From Bacteroidota bacterium (GTDB lineage: Bacteria > Bacteroidota > Bacteroidia > UBA8524), in assembly GCA_008933805.1 (NCBI GenBank), contig WBUH01000017.1:1-64000 (forward strand): DNA of 64,000 nt. Reading direction: 5' to 3'. The translations under genes were made by a program, and so were the position numbers. Under the pieces are notes generated by a model. That model had not been told where the DNA came from, ran no database searches, and saw only the letters and a list, made by a program, of their open reading frames with translations. This document shows, piece by piece, positions 7,676-18,508 of this stretch. Numbering within the stretch: position 1 is the stretch's first letter; the number at the start of each line of letters is the position of its first letter.

Positions 7676-8086
7676 ATGCCAACTATACAGCAGCTGGTAA
7701 GAAAAGGCAGAAAAACCATAGAGTTTAAGAGTAAATCTCCTGCCCTAGATTCTTGCCCCCAACGCAGGGGTGTTTGTACCCGTGTTTATACCACAACTCC
7801 TAAAAAACCAAACTCGGCAATGCGTAAAGTTGCCCGTGTAAGGTTATCACACGGTAAAGAGGTGAACGCGTACATACCCGGCGAAGGACACAATTTGCAA
7901 GAGCACTCGATAGTATTGGTACGTGGCGGTAGGGTAAAAGATCTTCCCGGTGTACGTTACCACATCGTGCGTGGCGCATTGGATACAGCCGGTGTTGAAG
8001 GCCGTAACCAACGTCGTAGTAAATACGGAACTAAGAAACCAAAACCCGGACAAGCTCCCGCAGCTAAAGGTAAAGGCAAAAAATAA
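7676..8086 (+). CDS. rpsL: 30S ribosomal protein S12 (uS12)
   Basis: Component of the decoding centre of the small subunit. The 136 residues include the universal core ([11 protein letters not shown] at the start, then [20 protein letters not shown] around residue 43) and the NLQEHS loop. Lys is present in TPKKPNS, the position where substitutions give streptomycin resistance in other bacteria. A basic Pro/Lys tail of about 12 residues follows the usual end. First gene of the translation operon; rpsG begins 15 nt later. Confidence 0.98.
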   Translation: MPTIQQLVRKGRKTIEFKSKSPALDSCPQRRGVCTRVYTTTPKKPNSAMRKVARVRLSHGKEVNAYIPGEGHNLQEHSIVLVRGGRVKDLPGVRYHIVRGALDTAGVEGRNQRRSKYGTKKPKPGQAPAAKGKGKK

Positions 8087-8101
8087 TAGCACTTTAAGGC
8101 A

Positions 8102-8569
8102 ATGAGAAAAACCAAAGCGAAGAAAAGAATATTGGCGCCAGACCCCCAGTATAACGATATATTGGTGACCCGCTTTATAAACAACATGATGTATGATGGC
8201 AAAAAACAACTTGCCTTTGCATTGTTTTATAAAGCTTTAGAAATCGTTGAAGGCAAAATTCAAGAGAGGGGTATCGACGTATGGAAGAAAGCCCTAAACA
8301 ACGTAATGCCATCAGTAGAAGTTAAAGCCCGCAGGGTGGGTGGTGCTACATTCCAAATTCCTATTGAAGTGCCCGCAGAAAGGAAAATAGTGCAAGGCAT
8401 GAAGTGGATGATTGAGTACTCACGCAAACGCAACGAGAAATCATATCCCGAAAAACTAGCTGCTGAAATTATTGCCGCTTCAAAAGGTGAAGGTGCTTCA
8501 GTGAAGAAAAGGGACGACACACACCGTATGGCTGAAGCAAACAAAGCTTTCTCACATTTCAGGGTGTAA
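8102..8569 (+). CDS. rpsG: 30S ribosomal protein S7 (uS7)
   Basis: Primary 16S rRNA-binding protein that organises the 3' major domain (head) of the small subunit. The 155 residues carry the family start MRKTKAKKRI and the RVGGATFQIPIEVPAERK beta-hairpin near residue 78 that reaches the E site. Length matches the family. It lies between rpsL and fusA in the standard str order. In other bacteria S7 is the translational repressor of this operon; no such site was identified here. Confidence 0.98.
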   Translation: MRKTKAKKRILAPDPQYNDILVTRFINNMMYDGKKQLAFALFYKALEIVEGKIQERGIDVWKKALNNVMPSVEVKARRVGGATFQIPIEVPAERKIVQGMKWMIEYSRKRNEKSYPEKLAAEIIAASKGEGASVKKRDDTHRMAEANKAFSHFRV

Positions 8570-8613
8570 GATATTTAGTAACAAAAAAAATTAAAATACA
8601 ACAATAAAAATTT

Positions 8614-10722
8614 ATGTCACGCGACTTAAAATACGTTAGGAACATCGGTATCGCTGCTCACATTGATGCCGGTAAAACAACTACTACAGAACGTATTTTG
8701 TATTATGCCGGTGTAAACCACAAGATTGGTGAAGTACACGATGGCGCAGCCACTATGGACTGGATGGTACAAGAACAAGAAAGAGGTATCACCATTACTT
8801 CGGCTGCTACTACTGTATTTTGGAACTACCTTGACAACAAATACCAAATTAACATTATCGATACTCCCGGTCACGTGGATTTTACCGTTGAGGTAAACCG
8901 CTCACTTAGGGTATTGGATGGTTTGGTGTTTTTGTTTAGCGCAGTTGATGGTGTTGAGCCTCAATCTGAAACTAACTGGCGTTTGGCTAACAACTATAAC
9001 GTTGCCCGTATCGGTTTCGTTAACAAAATGGATCGTGCCGGTGCTGACTTTTTAGCTGTTGTTAAACAAGTTCGTGATATGTTGGGTAGCAATGCAATTC
9101 CTTTGCAATTACCCATCGGTGCTGAAGATGAGTTTACAGGTGTTGTTGATTTGATCAACTTCCGTGGTATGGTGTGGAACGAACACGACAAAGGTATGAC
9201 CTATGAAGTAGTTCCTATCCCTGCTGATATGGTAGATGAAGCTACTGAATGGCGCGAAAAATTATTGGAAGCCGTATCTGAATACGACGACCGTTTGATG
9301 GAGAAATTCTTTGATGATCCTACATCAATCACCGAGCGTGAAATTTTGGATGCTCTTCGCAAAGCTACTCTAGATATGAAAATCGTTCCTATGGTGTGCG
9401 GTTCATCATTCAAAAACAAAGGTGTGCAAACAATGCTTGACCTTGTTATGGAATTGATGCCTAGCCCACTTGATAGGGACAACGTTAAAGGTACTGACCC
9501 TGATACCGGTGCTGAAATTTCGTTTAAGCCTAGCGAAAGCGAACCATTTTCTGCTCTAGCGTTCAAAATTGCCACTGACCCTTATGTAGGCCGTTTGTGC
9601 TTCATTCGTGTGTACTCTGGTGTTTTGACTGCCGGGTCATACGTTTACAATACTCGTTCAGGTAACAAAGAGCGTATCTCACGTATATTCCAAATGCACG
9701 CCAACAAACAAAATCCAATCGATAAATTGGGTGCTGGTGATATTGGTGCTGCTGTTGGTTTTAAAGATATCAAAACAGGTGATACTCTTTGCGACGAAAG
9801 CCGCAAAATTGTATTGGAAGCAATGGATTTCCCAGAGCCTGTTATCGGGTTGGCAATTGAGCCTAAAACTCAGGCCGACGTTGATAAACTAGGTGTAGCT
9901 TTGGCTAAACTAACTGAAGAAGATCCTACTTTCCGTGCACAAACCGATCAAGATACAGGTCAAACCATCGTATCAGGTATGGGTGAATTGCACTTGGAAA
10001 TTATCCTTGACCGCTTGAAACGTGAATTCAAAGTAGAGTGTAACCAAGGTGCTCCTCAGGTAGCATACAAAGAAGCTATCACCGGTAACTATACTCACCG
10101 CGAGGTTTACAAAAAACAATCAGGTGGTCGTGGTAAATTCGCTGATATCATGTTCGAAGTGATGCCTGCTGATGCTGATCACAAAGGTGGTTTGCAATTT
10201 GTAAACGAAATCGTTGGTGGTTCTATCCCCAAAGAATTTATACCCGCAGTACAAAAAGGTTTTGCTGCAGCAATGTCAAATGGTGTATTAGCAGGTTACC
10301 CTGTAGATAGCCTTAAAGTTCGCTTGTTTGACGGTTCATTCCACGCAGTTGACTCGGATTCGTTGTCATTTGAATTGGCAGCTAAAATGGGTTACAAAGA
10401 CGCGTGTGCAAAAGCAAGGCCAGTACTACTAGAACCTATTATGAAATTGGAGGTAATTACTCCTGAAGAGTACATGGGTGATGTAATGGGTGATTTGAAC
10501 AAACGCCGCGGACAAATGGAAGGTGTTGATACTCGTGCCGGTGCACAGGTTATCAAAGCTAAAGTTCCCCTTTCAGAAATGTTTGGTTATGTAACAACTT
10601 TGCGTACCATCACTTCAGGTCGTGCTACCTCAACTATGGAGTTCTCTCATTACGAAGAAGCTCCTCGTAACGTAACTGAGGAAGTATTGGCAAAAGTTAA
10701 AGGAAAATCAGTAAACGCTTAA
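8614..10722 (+). CDS. fusA: Elongation factor G
   Basis: Translocation GTPase of 702 residues. The G domain shows P-loop [14 protein letters not shown] near 15, the switch I region [12 protein letters not shown] near 60, DTPGHVDF near 88 and NKMDRAGAD near 142. Domains II-V follow, with the domain IV region [13 protein letters not shown] near 500 and the conserved C-terminal domain V. Length fits canonical EF-G. It sits between rpsG and rpsJ without a tuf gene after it, which is the usual Bacteroidota arrangement. Confidence 0.98.
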   Translation: MSRDLKYVRNIGIAAHIDAGKTTTTERILYYAGVNHKIGEVHDGAATMDWMVQEQERGITITSAATTVFWNYLDNKYQINIIDTPGHVDFTVEVNRSLRVLDGLVFLFSAVDGVEPQSETNWRLANNYNVARIGFVNKMDRAGADFLAVVKQVRDMLGSNAIPLQLPIGAEDEFTGVVDLINFRGMVWNEHDKGMTYEVVPIPADMVDEATEWREKLLEAVSEYDDRLMEKFFDDPTSITEREILDALRKATLDMKIVPMVCGSSFKNKGVQTMLDLVMELMPSPLDRDNVKGTDPDTGAEISFKPSESEPFSALAFKIATDPYVGRLCFIRVYSGVLTAGSYVYNTRSGNKERISRIFQMHANKQNPIDKLGAGDIGAAVGFKDIKTGDTLCDESRKIVLEAMDFPEPVIGLAIEPKTQADVDKLGVALAKLTEEDPTFRAQTDQDTGQTIVSGMGELHLEIILDRLKREFKVECNQGAPQVAYKEAITGNYTHREVYKKQSGGRGKFADIMFEVMPADADHKGGLQFVNEIVGGSIPKEFIPAVQKGFAAAMSNGVLAGYPVDSLKVRLFDGSFHAVDSDSLSFELAAKMGYKDACAKARPVLLEPIMKLEVITPEEYMGDVMGDLNKRRGQMEGVDTRAGAQVIKAKVPLSEMFGYVTTLRTITSGRATSTMEFSHYEEAPRNVTEEVLAKVKGKSVNA

Positions 10723-10738
10723 TAAGCTTAGTATAACA

Positions 10739-11047
10739 ATGGTAAGCCAAAAGATAAGAATAAAGTTAAAATCATACGACTACAACCTGGTGGATAAGTC
10801 GGCTGAAAAAATCGTGAAGACGGTTAAGAGCACAGGCGCTGTAGTTAGCGGGCCAATACCCCTTCCTACCGAAAAGAAAATATTTACTGTGCTACGCTCT
10901 CCCCACGTAAACAAAAAAGCGCGCGAACAATTTCAAGTATGCTCTTACAAAAGATTGCTTGATATTTACAGCTCAACCGCAAAAACTGTAGATGCCCTGA
11001 TGAAGTTAGAACTTCCCAGCGGTGTAGATGTGGAAATTAAAGTTTGA
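10739..11047 (+). CDS. rpsJ: 30S ribosomal protein S10 (uS10)
   Basis: Small-subunit head protein, also the NusE component of transcription antitermination complexes. The 102 residues match the family end to end: [18 protein letters not shown] at the start, then [29 protein letters not shown] in the middle, a loop that inserts into the head. It opens the S10 part of the operon, 16 nt after fusA. rplC begins 7 nt after its stop. Confidence 0.97.
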   Translation: MVSQKIRIKLKSYDYNLVDKSAEKIVKTVKSTGAVVSGPIPLPTEKKIFTVLRSPHVNKKAREQFQVCSYKRLLDIYSSTAKTVDALMKLELPSGVDVEIKV

Positions 11048-11054
11048 TAGCACA

Positions 11055-11684
11055 ATGTTAGGACTAATAGGAAAAAAAGTAGGAATGACCAGCATTTTTA
11101 CCGAAGATGGTAAGAATGTAGCCTGTACAGTAATTGAGGCTGGCCCTTGCGTAGTAACTCAGGTGAAAAGCAAAGAAACCGACGGTTACAACGCAGTACA
11201 AATGGCTTATGGCGAGAAAAACGAAAAGCACACTACCAAGGCTATGCAAGGCCACTTTAAAAAAGCAGGTACTACGCCAAAAGCAAAACTTGCTGAATTT
11301 AAAGGTATTGACAAAGACCTTGAGCATGATATGAAACCCGGTGAAGTACTTACTGTTGATATTTTTCACGAAGGTGAATTTGTTGACGTAATCGGTACCT
11401 CTAAAGGTAAAGGTTTCCAAGGTGTTGTTAAACGCCACGGATTTAGCGGGGTTGGTATGGCTACTCACGGTCAGCACAACAGGTTGCGTGCTCCCGGTTC
11501 ATTGGGTGCATCATCGTTCCCTTCAAAAGTATTCAAGGGTATGCGCATGGCAGGCCGCACAGGTGGCAGCAGGGTATTGAGCATTAACCTTGTGGTAGTG
11601 AAAGTAATTAAAGAACATAACCTATTGGTACTTAAGGGTACAGTGCCCGGTGCCAAAGGTTCATACGTAATAGTAGAGAGATAA
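11055..11684 (+). CDS. rplC: 50S ribosomal protein L3 (uL3)
   Basis: Early assembly protein near the peptidyl-transferase centre. The 209 residues begin [15 protein letters not shown] and include the [15 protein letters not shown] loop near 125. The frame is open 9 codons further upstream (ATG 11028, inside rpsJ), but the family start is the ATG at 11055. At the GQNQ motif whose Gln is methylated by PrmB in E. coli, the sequence reads GASS, so that modification is not expected. Stop and rplD start are 1 nt apart. Confidence 0.97.
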   Translation: MLGLIGKKVGMTSIFTEDGKNVACTVIEAGPCVVTQVKSKETDGYNAVQMAYGEKNEKHTTKAMQGHFKKAGTTPKAKLAEFKGIDKDLEHDMKPGEVLTVDIFHEGEFVDVIGTSKGKGFQGVVKRHGFSGVGMATHGQHNRLRAPGSLGASSFPSKVFKGMRMAGRTGGSRVLSINLVVVKVIKEHNLLVLKGTVPGAKGSYVIVER

Positions 11685-11685
11685 A

Positions 11686-12318
11686 ATGGAACTTAGTGTA
11701 TTAAACATACAAGGTGCAGATACCGGAAGAAAAGTTGTACTAAGCGACGCTATTTTCGGTATAGAGCCAAACGATCACGCTATATACTTAGACGTGAAGC
11801 AGTTTTTGGCTAACCAACGCCAAGGAACACACAAAACCAAAGAGCGTTGGGAAATTAACCGCACTACCAAAAAGCTTAAAAGGCAAAAAGGTACAGGCGG
11901 AGCCCGTGCGGGTAGTATGAAATCTCCATTGTTTCGTGGTGGTGGACGTATTTTCGGTCCTAAACCTCGCGACTACGGTTTCAAACTAAACAAAAAAGTT
12001 AAACAATTGGCTCGTAAGTCAGCATTAGCTCACAAAGCTAAGTTGAATGAGATTGTAGTAGTTGAAGATTTCAACCTACAAAACCCAAAGACTAAAGACT
12101 TTGTAAACATTCTTGCAAATCTTAAGCTAGCCGATAAAAAAGCTGTTTTTGTTCTACCTGAGGTAAACAATAATGTAGTTCTTTCAAGCCGTAACATACC
12201 CAACTCAAAAGTGGTATTAGCTTCTGATTTGAACACATACAGCATATTGGACAACCAAAGCCTTGTGCTGGCTGAAAACTCAGTAAAAGTTTTGGAAAAT
12301 ATACTTAGCAGTAAATAA
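11686..12318 (+). CDS. rplD: 50S ribosomal protein L4 (uL4)
   Basis: Exit-tunnel protein; in E. coli it also regulates the S10 operon. The 210 residues show the tunnel-loop region rich in basic residues ([19 protein letters not shown] near 65) and the conserved [12 protein letters not shown] segment just after. The C-terminal half has the Rossmann-like alpha/beta fold, ending in the strand/helix pattern of the family. The order rplC-rplD-rplW is standard. Confidence 0.97.
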   Translation: MELSVLNIQGADTGRKVVLSDAIFGIEPNDHAIYLDVKQFLANQRQGTHKTKERWEINRTTKKLKRQKGTGGARAGSMKSPLFRGGGRIFGPKPRDYGFKLNKKVKQLARKSALAHKAKLNEIVVVEDFNLQNPKTKDFVNILANLKLADKKAVFVLPEVNNNVVLSSRNIPNSKVVLASDLNTYSILDNQSLVLAENSVKVLENILSSK

Positions 12319-12332
12319 TTGGAGGAAAGAAC

Positions 12333-12626
12333 ATGAGCAGTATATTAAAAAAGCCCCTGATTACAGAAAAAAGCCAGGTTGCTACCGATAAGCTTAAGAA
12401 ATATGGTTTTGTAGTTGAAAAACAAGCTACTAAAGACCAAATCAAAGCTGAAATTGAAAAATTGTACAGTGTTGAGGTTGAAGCCGTAAACACTATGATA
12501 TATGCAGGCAAAGCAAAAGCCAAATACACCAAAAAAGGTGTTTTTGCCGGGCGCACTCCTGCCTTTAAAAAAGCATTTGTTACACTTAAAGAGGGTCAAC
12601 ATATCGACTTCTTTGAAAACGTATAA
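12333..12626 (+). CDS. rplW: 50S ribosomal protein L23 (uL23)
   Basis: Tunnel-exit protein that docks trigger factor and SRP. The 97 residues include the family motif [11 protein letters not shown] at the start and an R-x-P-A-F-K-K-A-x-V-T-L end. Its start is preceded by GGAGG (12321-12325) with a 7-nt spacing, an unusually good Shine-Dalgarno site for a Bacteroidota gene. Confidence 0.96.
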   Translation: MSSILKKPLITEKSQVATDKLKKYGFVVEKQATKDQIKAEIEKLYSVEVEAVNTMIYAGKAKAKYTKKGVFAGRTPAFKKAFVTLKEGQHIDFFENV

Positions 12627-12631
12627 GTAAG

Positions 12632-13459
12632 ATGGCAGTAAAGAGATTAAGCCCCGTAACCCCCGGTACCCGTTTTAGGGTAGCTAACGCTTTCAGCGAG
12701 CTTACTACAGGAAACAATCCTGAGAAAAGCCTGATTGCTCCCAAAAAATCATCGGGCGGTCGTAACAATCAAGGTAAGATGACCATGCGCTATATGGGTG
12801 GCGGTCACAAACAAAAGTATAGGATAATTGATTTTAAACGCGATAAACAAAACATTGCTGCTGAAGTAATGACGGTTGAGTATGATCCAAACCGTACTTG
12901 TTTTATCTCTCTAGTTCAATATGCCGATGGCGAAAAACGTTACATCATTGCCCCTAAAGGTATTGTTGTAGGCCAAAAAGTAAATGCTGGCCGTGGCGTA
13001 TCACCTGATACCGGTAACACCCTATATATCGAAGAAATTCCTCTTGGTAGCACAATTCACAACATTGAGTTGCGCCCAGGCCAAGGAGCTAAAATATGCC
13101 GCAGCGCAGGCTCATCAGCCCAACTATTGGCACGTGATGGTAAATATGCTACTATCAAATTACCTTCAGGCGAAACCCGCATGATATTGGTAGCTTGTAT
13201 GGCAACCATTGGTTCAGTATCAAACCCCGACCACAACCAAGTGGTATTAGGTAAAGCTGGTCGCAAACGTTGGTTAGGCCGTCGTCCTCGTAACCGAGGC
13301 GTATCTATGAACCCTGTTGATCACCCAATGGGTGGTGGTGAAGGTAGGGCTTCAGGTGGTCATCCACGTTCACGCAAAGGCTTGTTAGCTAAGGGTTATA
13401 AGACACGTCATCCCAAAAAGGCGTCAAGTAAATACATTTTAGAAAGAAGAAAGAAATAA
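12632..13459 (+). CDS. rplB: 50S ribosomal protein L2 (uL2)
   Basis: Large-subunit protein needed for subunit joining and peptidyl-transfer. The 275 residues follow the family throughout: [19 protein letters not shown] near 45, the RNA-binding core, and the conserved C-terminal [19 protein letters not shown] near 223, which carries the catalytically important His. A basic tail with [11 protein letters not shown] closes the protein. It starts 5 nt after rplW. Confidence 0.98.
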   Translation: MAVKRLSPVTPGTRFRVANAFSELTTGNNPEKSLIAPKKSSGGRNNQGKMTMRYMGGGHKQKYRIIDFKRDKQNIAAEVMTVEYDPNRTCFISLVQYADGEKRYIIAPKGIVVGQKVNAGRGVSPDTGNTLYIEEIPLGSTIHNIELRPGQGAKICRSAGSSAQLLARDGKYATIKLPSGETRMILVACMATIGSVSNPDHNQVVLGKAGRKRWLGRRPRNRGVSMNPVDHPMGGGEGRASGGHPRSRKGLLAKGYKTRHPKKASSKYILERRKK

Positions 13460-13470
13460 GGTAATATACT

Positions 13471-13731
13471 ATGGCACGTTCACTTAAAAAAGGACCTTTT
13501 GTAGACTGGAAATTGGAGCGCAAAGTGTTTCAAATGACAGAAGGCAAAAAGAAATCAGTAATCAAAACATGGTCTCGCCGCAGCATGATTACACCTGATT
13601 TCGTAGGCCACACTTTTGCCGTTCATAATGGCAATAAGTTTATCCCCGTATATGTTACCGAAAACATGGTAGGCCACAAGTTGGGTGAATTTGCACCCAC
13701 CCGTACATTTAAGACTCACCCTGTTAAGTAA
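13471..13731 (+). CDS. rpsS: 30S ribosomal protein S19 (uS19)
   Basis: Head protein that contacts the A-site tRNA region and forms inter-subunit bridges. The 86 residues begin [15 protein letters not shown] and contain [24 protein letters not shown], the conserved centre, then [14 protein letters not shown]. Length matches the family. It lies 11 nt after rplB and 19 nt before rplV. Confidence 0.97.
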   Translation: MARSLKKGPFVDWKLERKVFQMTEGKKKSVIKTWSRRSMITPDFVGHTFAVHNGNKFIPVYVTENMVGHKLGEFAPTRTFKTHPVK

Positions 13732-13750
13732 TAAATAGCAAGAGAAACCA

Positions 13751-14101
13751 ATGGAAGCAGTAGCAAAATTGAATAATTGCCCAGTATCACCCCGTAAAAT
13801 GAGGTTGCTTGCCAACCAAATCAGGGGGATGCAGGTTGAGAAGGCGCTAAACACCTTGAAATTCAACCAAAGGCGCCAATATGCCATCAGGCTAGAAAAG
13901 TTGCTTTTATCTGCAATAAACAACTGGGAAAAGAAAAACGACCGCGTTGTAGATAGCAGCCTTTTCATCAAAACCGTTTTTGTTGACGGTGGTCCGATGA
14001 TGAAACGCATAAGCCCAGCTCCTCAAGGAAGGGCATACAGGATTAGAAAGAGATCTAATCACGTAACATTAATTGTTGACTCTAAAGAAGATAAGAACTA
14101 A
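13751..14101 (+). CDS. rplV: 50S ribosomal protein L22 (uL22)
   Basis: Exit-tunnel protein whose beta-hairpin lines the constriction. The 116 residues start with the [14 protein letters not shown] helix and end with the hairpin region [26 protein letters not shown], where macrolide-resistance changes occur in other bacteria. The sequence there looks normal. rpsC starts 1 nt after its stop codon. Confidence 0.97.
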   Translation: MEAVAKLNNCPVSPRKMRLLANQIRGMQVEKALNTLKFNQRRQYAIRLEKLLLSAINNWEKKNDRVVDSSLFIKTVFVDGGPMMKRISPAPQGRAYRIRKRSNHVTLIVDSKEDKN

Positions 14102-14102
14102 T

Positions 14103-14939
14103 ATGGGACAGAAAGTAAATCCGATAGGTTTTAGGTTAGGTATAATCAAAGGTTGGGATTCTAACTGGTATGGTGGAAAAACAGCCGCTGATAAACTATT
14201 TGAGGATGATAAAATCCGCCGCTACCTAAATGCCCGTATTACAAAAGGTGGTATAGCTAAGATAGTTATCGAGCGCACTCTTAAGAGAATCATCATTACT
14301 ATTCACACTTCAAGGCCCGGTATCGTTATCGGTAAAGGTGGCAGCGAGGTTGATAAGATTAAAGAAGAAATCAAGAAACTTACCAAAAAGGATGTTCAAA
14401 TCAACATTCTTGAAATCAAACGTCCAGAACTGGATGCTGCTTTGGTAGGTGAAAATATTGCCGGACAAATTGAAGCCCGTGTTTCATACAAACGTGCAAT
14501 TAAAACTGCTATCGCATCAACTATGCGTATGGGCGGTGCCGGTATCAAAATTATGATATCAGGTCGTTTGAACGGAGCTGAGATGGCACGTACAGAAGTT
14601 TACAAAGAAGGTCGTACTCCTTTGCACACACTTCGCTCTGATATTGATTATGCTTTAAGCGAGGCACTTACCGTATACGGTAAAATTGGTATCAAAGTAT
14701 GGATTTGCCGTGGCGAAGTTTACGGTAAACGTGACCTTTCTCCCAACTTTGTTAGCAACCAAGATCGTGCACCTAAAGGTGATCGTGGTGGCGACCGTCG
14801 CGATAATCGCGGAGGCGACCGTCGTGACAACCGTGGTGGAGATCGCCGCGATAACCGTGGCGGTGGTGATCGCCGTGGCGGTGGCCAAGGTGGAAACAAC
14901 CGTGGTGGTGGAAACAACCGTGGAGGCGGAAGGCGATAG
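14103..14939 (+). CDS. rpsC: 30S ribosomal protein S3 (uS3) with an RGG-rich C-terminal tail
   Basis: Small-subunit mRNA entry-channel protein with helicase-like role. The 278 residues begin [20 protein letters not shown]. The KH domain ([19 protein letters not shown] near 65) and the C-terminal S3 domain ([19 protein letters not shown] near 140) are intact up to about residue 215. From about 222 on the protein is a 57-residue tail of repeated RGGDRRDN units and GGNNRGGG units, unlike E. coli S3. I chose the ATG at 14103; the open frame begins at 14073 inside rplV. Confidence 0.97.
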   Translation: MGQKVNPIGFRLGIIKGWDSNWYGGKTAADKLFEDDKIRRYLNARITKGGIAKIVIERTLKRIIITIHTSRPGIVIGKGGSEVDKIKEEIKKLTKKDVQINILEIKRPELDAALVGENIAGQIEARVSYKRAIKTAIASTMRMGGAGIKIMISGRLNGAEMARTEVYKEGRTPLHTLRSDIDYALSEALTVYGKIGIKVWICRGEVYGKRDLSPNFVSNQDRAPKGDRGGDRRDNRGGDRRDNRGGDRRDNRGGGDRRGGGQGGNNRGGGNNRGGGRR

Positions 14940-14969
14940 TTAGCAAAAGGATTTTAAAAGACTAAAGAA

Positions 14970-15392
14970 ATGTTACAGCCAAAACGTACAAAATTCAGAA
15001 AACAACAAAAAGGCAGGGTAAAAGGTATAGCCCAACGCGGACATACCATTGCTTTTGGCACATTTGCCCTTAAAACAATGGAGCCTTCTTGGATAACTGC
15101 ACGCCAAATTGAGGCTGCCCGTATTGCCCTTACACGTTTTATGAAACGTGAAGGTAAAGTTTGGATACGCATATTCCCCGATAAACCCGTAACTAAGAAA
15201 CCTGCTGAGGTTCGTATGGGTAAAGGTAAGGGTGCTCCAGAATATTGGGTAGCAATTGTTAAACCGGGTACCATTATATTTGAAGCCGAAGGTGTACCAG
15301 TAGATGTAGCTCAAGAAGCTATGCGTCTTGCCGGACAGAAACTGCCTGTGGCTACTAAATTTGTGGTTAAACACGATTATACCGCTGAATAA
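14970..15392 (+). CDS. rplP: 50S ribosomal protein L16 (uL16)
   Basis: Protein near the A-site and the peptidyl-transferase centre. The 140 residues have the family start [16 protein letters not shown], the [22 protein letters not shown] block near 33, and the [18 protein letters not shown] loop near 83. Length is normal. It is separated from rpsC by 30 nt and from rpmC by 2 nt. Confidence 0.97.
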   Translation: MLQPKRTKFRKQQKGRVKGIAQRGHTIAFGTFALKTMEPSWITARQIEAARIALTRFMKREGKVWIRIFPDKPVTKKPAEVRMGKGKGAPEYWVAIVKPGTIIFEAEGVPVDVAQEAMRLAGQKLPVATKFVVKHDYTAE

Positions 15393-15394
15393 TT

Positions 15395-15598
15395 ATGAAA
15401 AATACAGAGATAAGGCAGCTTTCAACCGTTGACTTGGTTGAAAAACTTAGGGAAGAGAGGGCATTGTTGCAAAAGATGCAATTTAGCCATGCGGTATCGC
15501 CCGTAGAAAACCCTATGAAATTAAAAGCTTCTCGCAAACTTATTGCCCGCTATCTTACAGAGCTTAGCAAAAGGAATAAGGAGCAGCAGGCACAATAA
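15395..15598 (+). CDS. rpmC: 50S ribosomal protein L29 (uL29)
   Basis: Small two-helix protein at the tunnel exit next to L23. The 67 residues show the expected long helical hairpin: MKNTEIRQLSTVDLVEKLREE at the N-terminus and ASRKLIARYLTEL toward the end. It starts 2 nt after the rplP stop and ends 3 nt before rpsQ, so it is surely cotranslated with its neighbours. Confidence 0.95.
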   Translation: MKNTEIRQLSTVDLVEKLREERALLQKMQFSHAVSPVENPMKLKASRKLIARYLTELSKRNKEQQAQ

Positions 15599-15601
15599 TT
15601 T

Positions 15602-15883
15602 ATGGAACAGAACATGGAAAACAATACCATAGAGCGCAATATGCGCAAAGAGATTGTGGGTAAAGTAGCCAGCAGCAAGATGGATAAATCTATCGTGGTT
15701 ACCGTAGAGCGTAGGATGAAACACAAAAAATACCACAAGTTTGTGAAGAAAACCTTTAAGTTTTATGCCCATGATGAGAAAAACGAATGTCAAGTTAATG
15801 ACATCGTTCGCCTGATGGAAACCAGGCCGTTGAGCAAAACCAAACGCTGGCGTTTGGTTGAAATTGTAGAAAAAGCTAAGTAA
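15602..15883 (+). CDS. rpsQ: 30S ribosomal protein S17 (uS17)
   Basis: Early 16S-binding protein of the OB fold. The 93 residues include [22 protein letters not shown] near the start and the conserved [19 protein letters not shown] end. The first 13 residues before RKEIVGKV are longer than in E. coli. Internal ATGs at residues 5 and 14 could also be used, so the exact start is uncertain. Confidence 0.95.
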   Translation: MEQNMENNTIERNMRKEIVGKVASSKMDKSIVVTVERRMKHKKYHKFVKKTFKFYAHDEKNECQVNDIVRLMETRPLSKTKRWRLVEIVEKAK

Positions 15884-15892
15884 TTAATTAAA

Positions 15893-16261
15893 ATGATACA
15901 GCAGGAATCAAGACTTAAAGTGGCTGATAACAGCGGAGCGAAAGAAGTGCTGTGCATCAGGGTATTGGGCGGAACTAAGAAACGTTATGCCAGTGTTGGC
16001 GATAAAATCGTAGTTTCGGTTAAAGACGCAATGCCCTCTGGCGGTGTTAAAAAAGGTGCCGTTTCTCGCGCAGTTGTTGTTCGTACACGCAAAGAAGTTC
16101 GCAGGCCAGATGGTTCATACATCAGGTTTGATGATAACTCATGTGTGTTGCTAAACTCGCAGGATGAGCCACGCGCTACACGTATATTTGGACCCGTTGC
16201 TCGTGAGCTAAGGGACAAACAATTTATGAAAATAGTATCGTTAGCACCGGAGGTATTATAA
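15893..16261 (+). CDS. rplN: 50S ribosomal protein L14 (uL14)
   Basis: Subunit-interface protein forming bridge B8. The 122 residues match the family end to end: [19 protein letters not shown], the [16 protein letters not shown] strand region near 38, and [23 protein letters not shown] at the C-terminus. Length is the standard 122. It ends 1 nt before rplX. Confidence 0.98.
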   Translation: MIQQESRLKVADNSGAKEVLCIRVLGGTKKRYASVGDKIVVSVKDAMPSGGVKKGAVSRAVVVRTRKEVRRPDGSYIRFDDNSCVLLNSQDEPRATRIFGPVARELRDKQFMKIVSLAPEVL

Positions 16262-16262
16262 T

Positions 16263-16610
16263 ATGGAACGTAAATCAAACAAACAGCAAAAGCTGCACGT
16301 AAAAAAAGGCGATACTGTAAAAGTACTTGCCGGTGATGAAAAAGGTAAAAAAGGCCGCGTTATTCGCGTATTGCCTGCTACCCAACGTGCCGTAGTAGAA
16401 GGTGTTAACATTGTTACTAAACACCAAAAATCAAGGGCTGCTAACCAACCCGGTACTATTTTGAAGGAGGAAGCTCCGATCCACATCAGCAATTTAATGA
16501 TTGTTGATGAGAAAGGAAATGCTACCCGTGTTGGCAGACGCGCCGGTGAAGACGGAAAACTGGTAAGGTTTTCTAAAAAATCAGGCGAAGAAATTAAAGA
16601 CAATAATTAA
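16263..16610 (+). CDS. rplX: 50S ribosomal protein L24 (uL24)
   Basis: Assembly-initiating protein with a KOW motif, visible as [20 protein letters not shown] near residue 12. The 115 residues also include the conserved [12 protein letters not shown] stretch near 44 and the HISNLM motif near 80. Position between rplN and rplE is standard for the spc operon. Confidence 0.97.
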   Translation: MERKSNKQQKLHVKKGDTVKVLAGDEKGKKGRVIRVLPATQRAVVEGVNIVTKHQKSRAANQPGTILKEEAPIHISNLMIVDEKGNATRVGRRAGEDGKLVRFSKKSGEEIKDNN

Positions 16611-16624
16611 TAAGAGCGAACGAT

Positions 16625-17176
16625 ATGTATAACCCACGTTTAAAAGAGCATTACGATAGCAAAGTAAGGCCTGCCCTAACTGAGAAGTTTGGGTACAAAA
16701 ACGTAATGGAAGTTCCCAAACTGCTTAAGATTTGTATTAATCAGGGTGTGGGTGCTGCCGTTGCTGATAAAAAGCTGGTTGATTCAGCCGTTGCTGAAAT
16801 GACTTTGATAGCCGGCCAAAAAGCCGTTCCTACAAAATCAAAGAAAGCGATTTCTAACTTCAAACTTCGTGAGAATATGCCTATTGGTGCAAGGGTAACC
16901 CTACGCCGTGAGCAGATGTACGAATTTTTGGATAGGTTGATTTCTACTGCATTACCTCGTGTACGTGATTTCGGCGGTCTAGCTGTTAAAGGCTTCGACG
17001 GTCGTGGTAACTATACTTTGGGTATCACCGAACAAATTATCTTCCCTGAGATAAATATTGACAAAACCAACCGTATTAATGGTATGGACATTACTTTTGT
17101 AACAAATGCAAAAACTGATGTTGAATGCCTTGAACTGTTGAAACAATTCGGTTTTCCATTTAAAAACGCTGAGTAA
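16625..17176 (+). CDS. rplE: 50S ribosomal protein L5 (uL5)
   Basis: 5S rRNA-binding protein of the central protuberance. The 183 residues contain [15 protein letters not shown] near residue 37, the [28 protein letters not shown] block near 78 and the [20 protein letters not shown] loop near 113. Length is close to the usual 179-185. It lies 14 nt after rplX and 9 nt before rpsN. Confidence 0.98.
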   Translation: MYNPRLKEHYDSKVRPALTEKFGYKNVMEVPKLLKICINQGVGAAVADKKLVDSAVAEMTLIAGQKAVPTKSKKAISNFKLRENMPIGARVTLRREQMYEFLDRLISTALPRVRDFGGLAVKGFDGRGNYTLGITEQIIFPEINIDKTNRINGMDITFVTNAKTDVECLELLKQFGFPFKNAE

Positions 17177-17185
17177 TAAAATACA

Positions 17186-17455
17186 ATGGCTAAAGAATCA
17201 ATAAAAGCAAGACAACGCAAACGCGAACGTTTGGTAGCTACTTACGCCGATAAGCGTAAAGCACTTAAAGAAGCCGGAGATTACGAAGGTCTTCAAAAAT
17301 TACCCCGTAACTCTGCTCCGGTTCGTTTGCGCAACCGTTGCAATATCACTGGCAAGCCCCGTGGTTATGTAAGGATGTTCGGCATTTGCCGTAACCAATT
17401 CCGCGAAATGGCCCTTAAGGGCATGATTCCGGGTGTTACCAAAGCAAGTTGGTAA
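17186..17455 (+). CDS. rpsN: 30S ribosomal protein S14 (uS14), zinc-free form
   Basis: Small-subunit head protein. At 89 residues it is the long form without the CxxC zinc ribbon: only two Cys remain ([21 protein letters not shown] near residues 51-70). That makes it the zinc-independent type. It begins [17 protein letters not shown] and ends with the conserved [12 protein letters not shown] 50-nt spacer without any visible signal separates it from rpsH. Confidence 0.97.
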   Translation: MAKESIKARQRKRERLVATYADKRKALKEAGDYEGLQKLPRNSAPVRLRNRCNITGKPRGYVRMFGICRNQFREMALKGMIPGVTKASW

Positions 17456-17505
17456 TACTCAGGATATCGGTTTTATGTTTAACATATTTTAAGAGATAGA
17501 ATAAA

Positions 17506-17901
17506 ATGACTGATCCAATTTCAGATTACCTCACCAGGTTGAGGAATGCGATAAAAGCAAACCATCGCATTGTAGAGATACCCTCTTCAAAACTAAAAAA
17601 AGAGATTACAAGGGTACTTTACGAAAAAGGTTACATCTTAAACTACAAGTTTGAAGATGGCCAAATTCCAGGCGTTATCAAAATCGCCCTAAAATACAAC
17701 CCAGTATCTAAAGCTCCGGCTATCCGCTCTTTGCGCAGGATTAGCAAACCCGGTTTAAGGCAGTATGCAAAATCAGATGCTTTGCCAAGGGTTATCAATG
17801 GCTTGGGTATAGCTATAATTTCAACTTCTAAAGGTGTAATGACCGATAAAGAAGCACGCCTTAACAATGTGGGCGGCGAGGTAATTTGTTATGTGTACTA
17901 A
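17506..17901 (+). CDS. rpsH: 30S ribosomal protein S8 (uS8)
   Basis: Central-domain assembly protein; in E. coli it represses the spc operon. The 131 residues start [19 protein letters not shown], include [13 protein letters not shown] near 75, and end with the family signature [31 protein letters not shown]. Length is normal. rplF follows after 21 nt. Confidence 0.98.
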   Translation: MTDPISDYLTRLRNAIKANHRIVEIPSSKLKKEITRVLYEKGYILNYKFEDGQIPGVIKIALKYNPVSKAPAIRSLRRISKPGLRQYAKSDALPRVINGLGIAIISTSKGVMTDKEARLNNVGGEVICYVY

Positions 17902-17922
17902 TTTTAAAGGAGAAAAAGAGAA

Positions 17923-18480
17923 ATGTCACGTATAGGAAAATCACCCGTCAAACTTCCACAAGGTGTTGAAGTTAAAGTTAGCGACAAAAACGAAATTTCT
18001 GTAAAAGGTCCTATGGGTACTCTAACCCAAAAAGTTGACCCAGATATAACTGTTAGTGTAGAAGATGGTCAGGTAGTTCTTACCCGCCCCACCGAACAAA
18101 AACGCCACAAAGCAATGCACGGTTTGTACCGTTCTTTGATTAATAACATGGTGATTGGTGTGAGCAAAGGCTACGAAACAAAACAAGAACTAGTGGGTGT
18201 GGGTTACAAAGCCTCTAACGAAGGCCAAATACTTTCACTATCACTTGGATATTCGCACGAGATTTACTTGCAAATACCCGATGAGGTGAAAATAGCCACA
18301 GAAACTGTAAAAGGTAAAAACCCAACAGTTACTTTAAAATCTGCCGATAAGCAACTTATCGGGCATATTGCTGCCAAAATCCGCAGCTTGCGTAAACCAG
18401 AACCATACAAAGGTAAAGGTATCAAGTTTGAAGGTGAAGTTTTGAGGCGTAAAGCTGGTAAGTCGGCAGGTAAAAAATAA
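17923..18480 (+). CDS. rplF: 50S ribosomal protein L6 (uL6)
   Basis: Protein near the sarcin-ricin loop, important for translation-factor binding. The 185 residues contain two similar alpha/beta domains. The start is MSRIGKSPVKLPQGVEV, and the C-terminal signature RKPEPYKGKGIKFEGE-x-x-x-RKAGKSAGKK is intact. An AAGGAG stretch lies about 10 nt before the ATG. Confidence 0.97.
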   Translation: MSRIGKSPVKLPQGVEVKVSDKNEISVKGPMGTLTQKVDPDITVSVEDGQVVLTRPTEQKRHKAMHGLYRSLINNMVIGVSKGYETKQELVGVGYKASNEGQILSLSLGYSHEIYLQIPDEVKIATETVKGKNPTVTLKSADKQLIGHIAAKIRSLRKPEPYKGKGIKFEGEVLRRKAGKSAGKK

Positions 18481-18508
18481 CCATTAACAGCAAAAAGAGA
18501 GTAAAAAA

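Noticed and set aside
14655-14943. Long frames in other phases over the S3 tail
   Set aside because: They arise from the repetitive Arg/Gly/Asp codons of the rpsC tail; the S3 frame is continuous and conserved.
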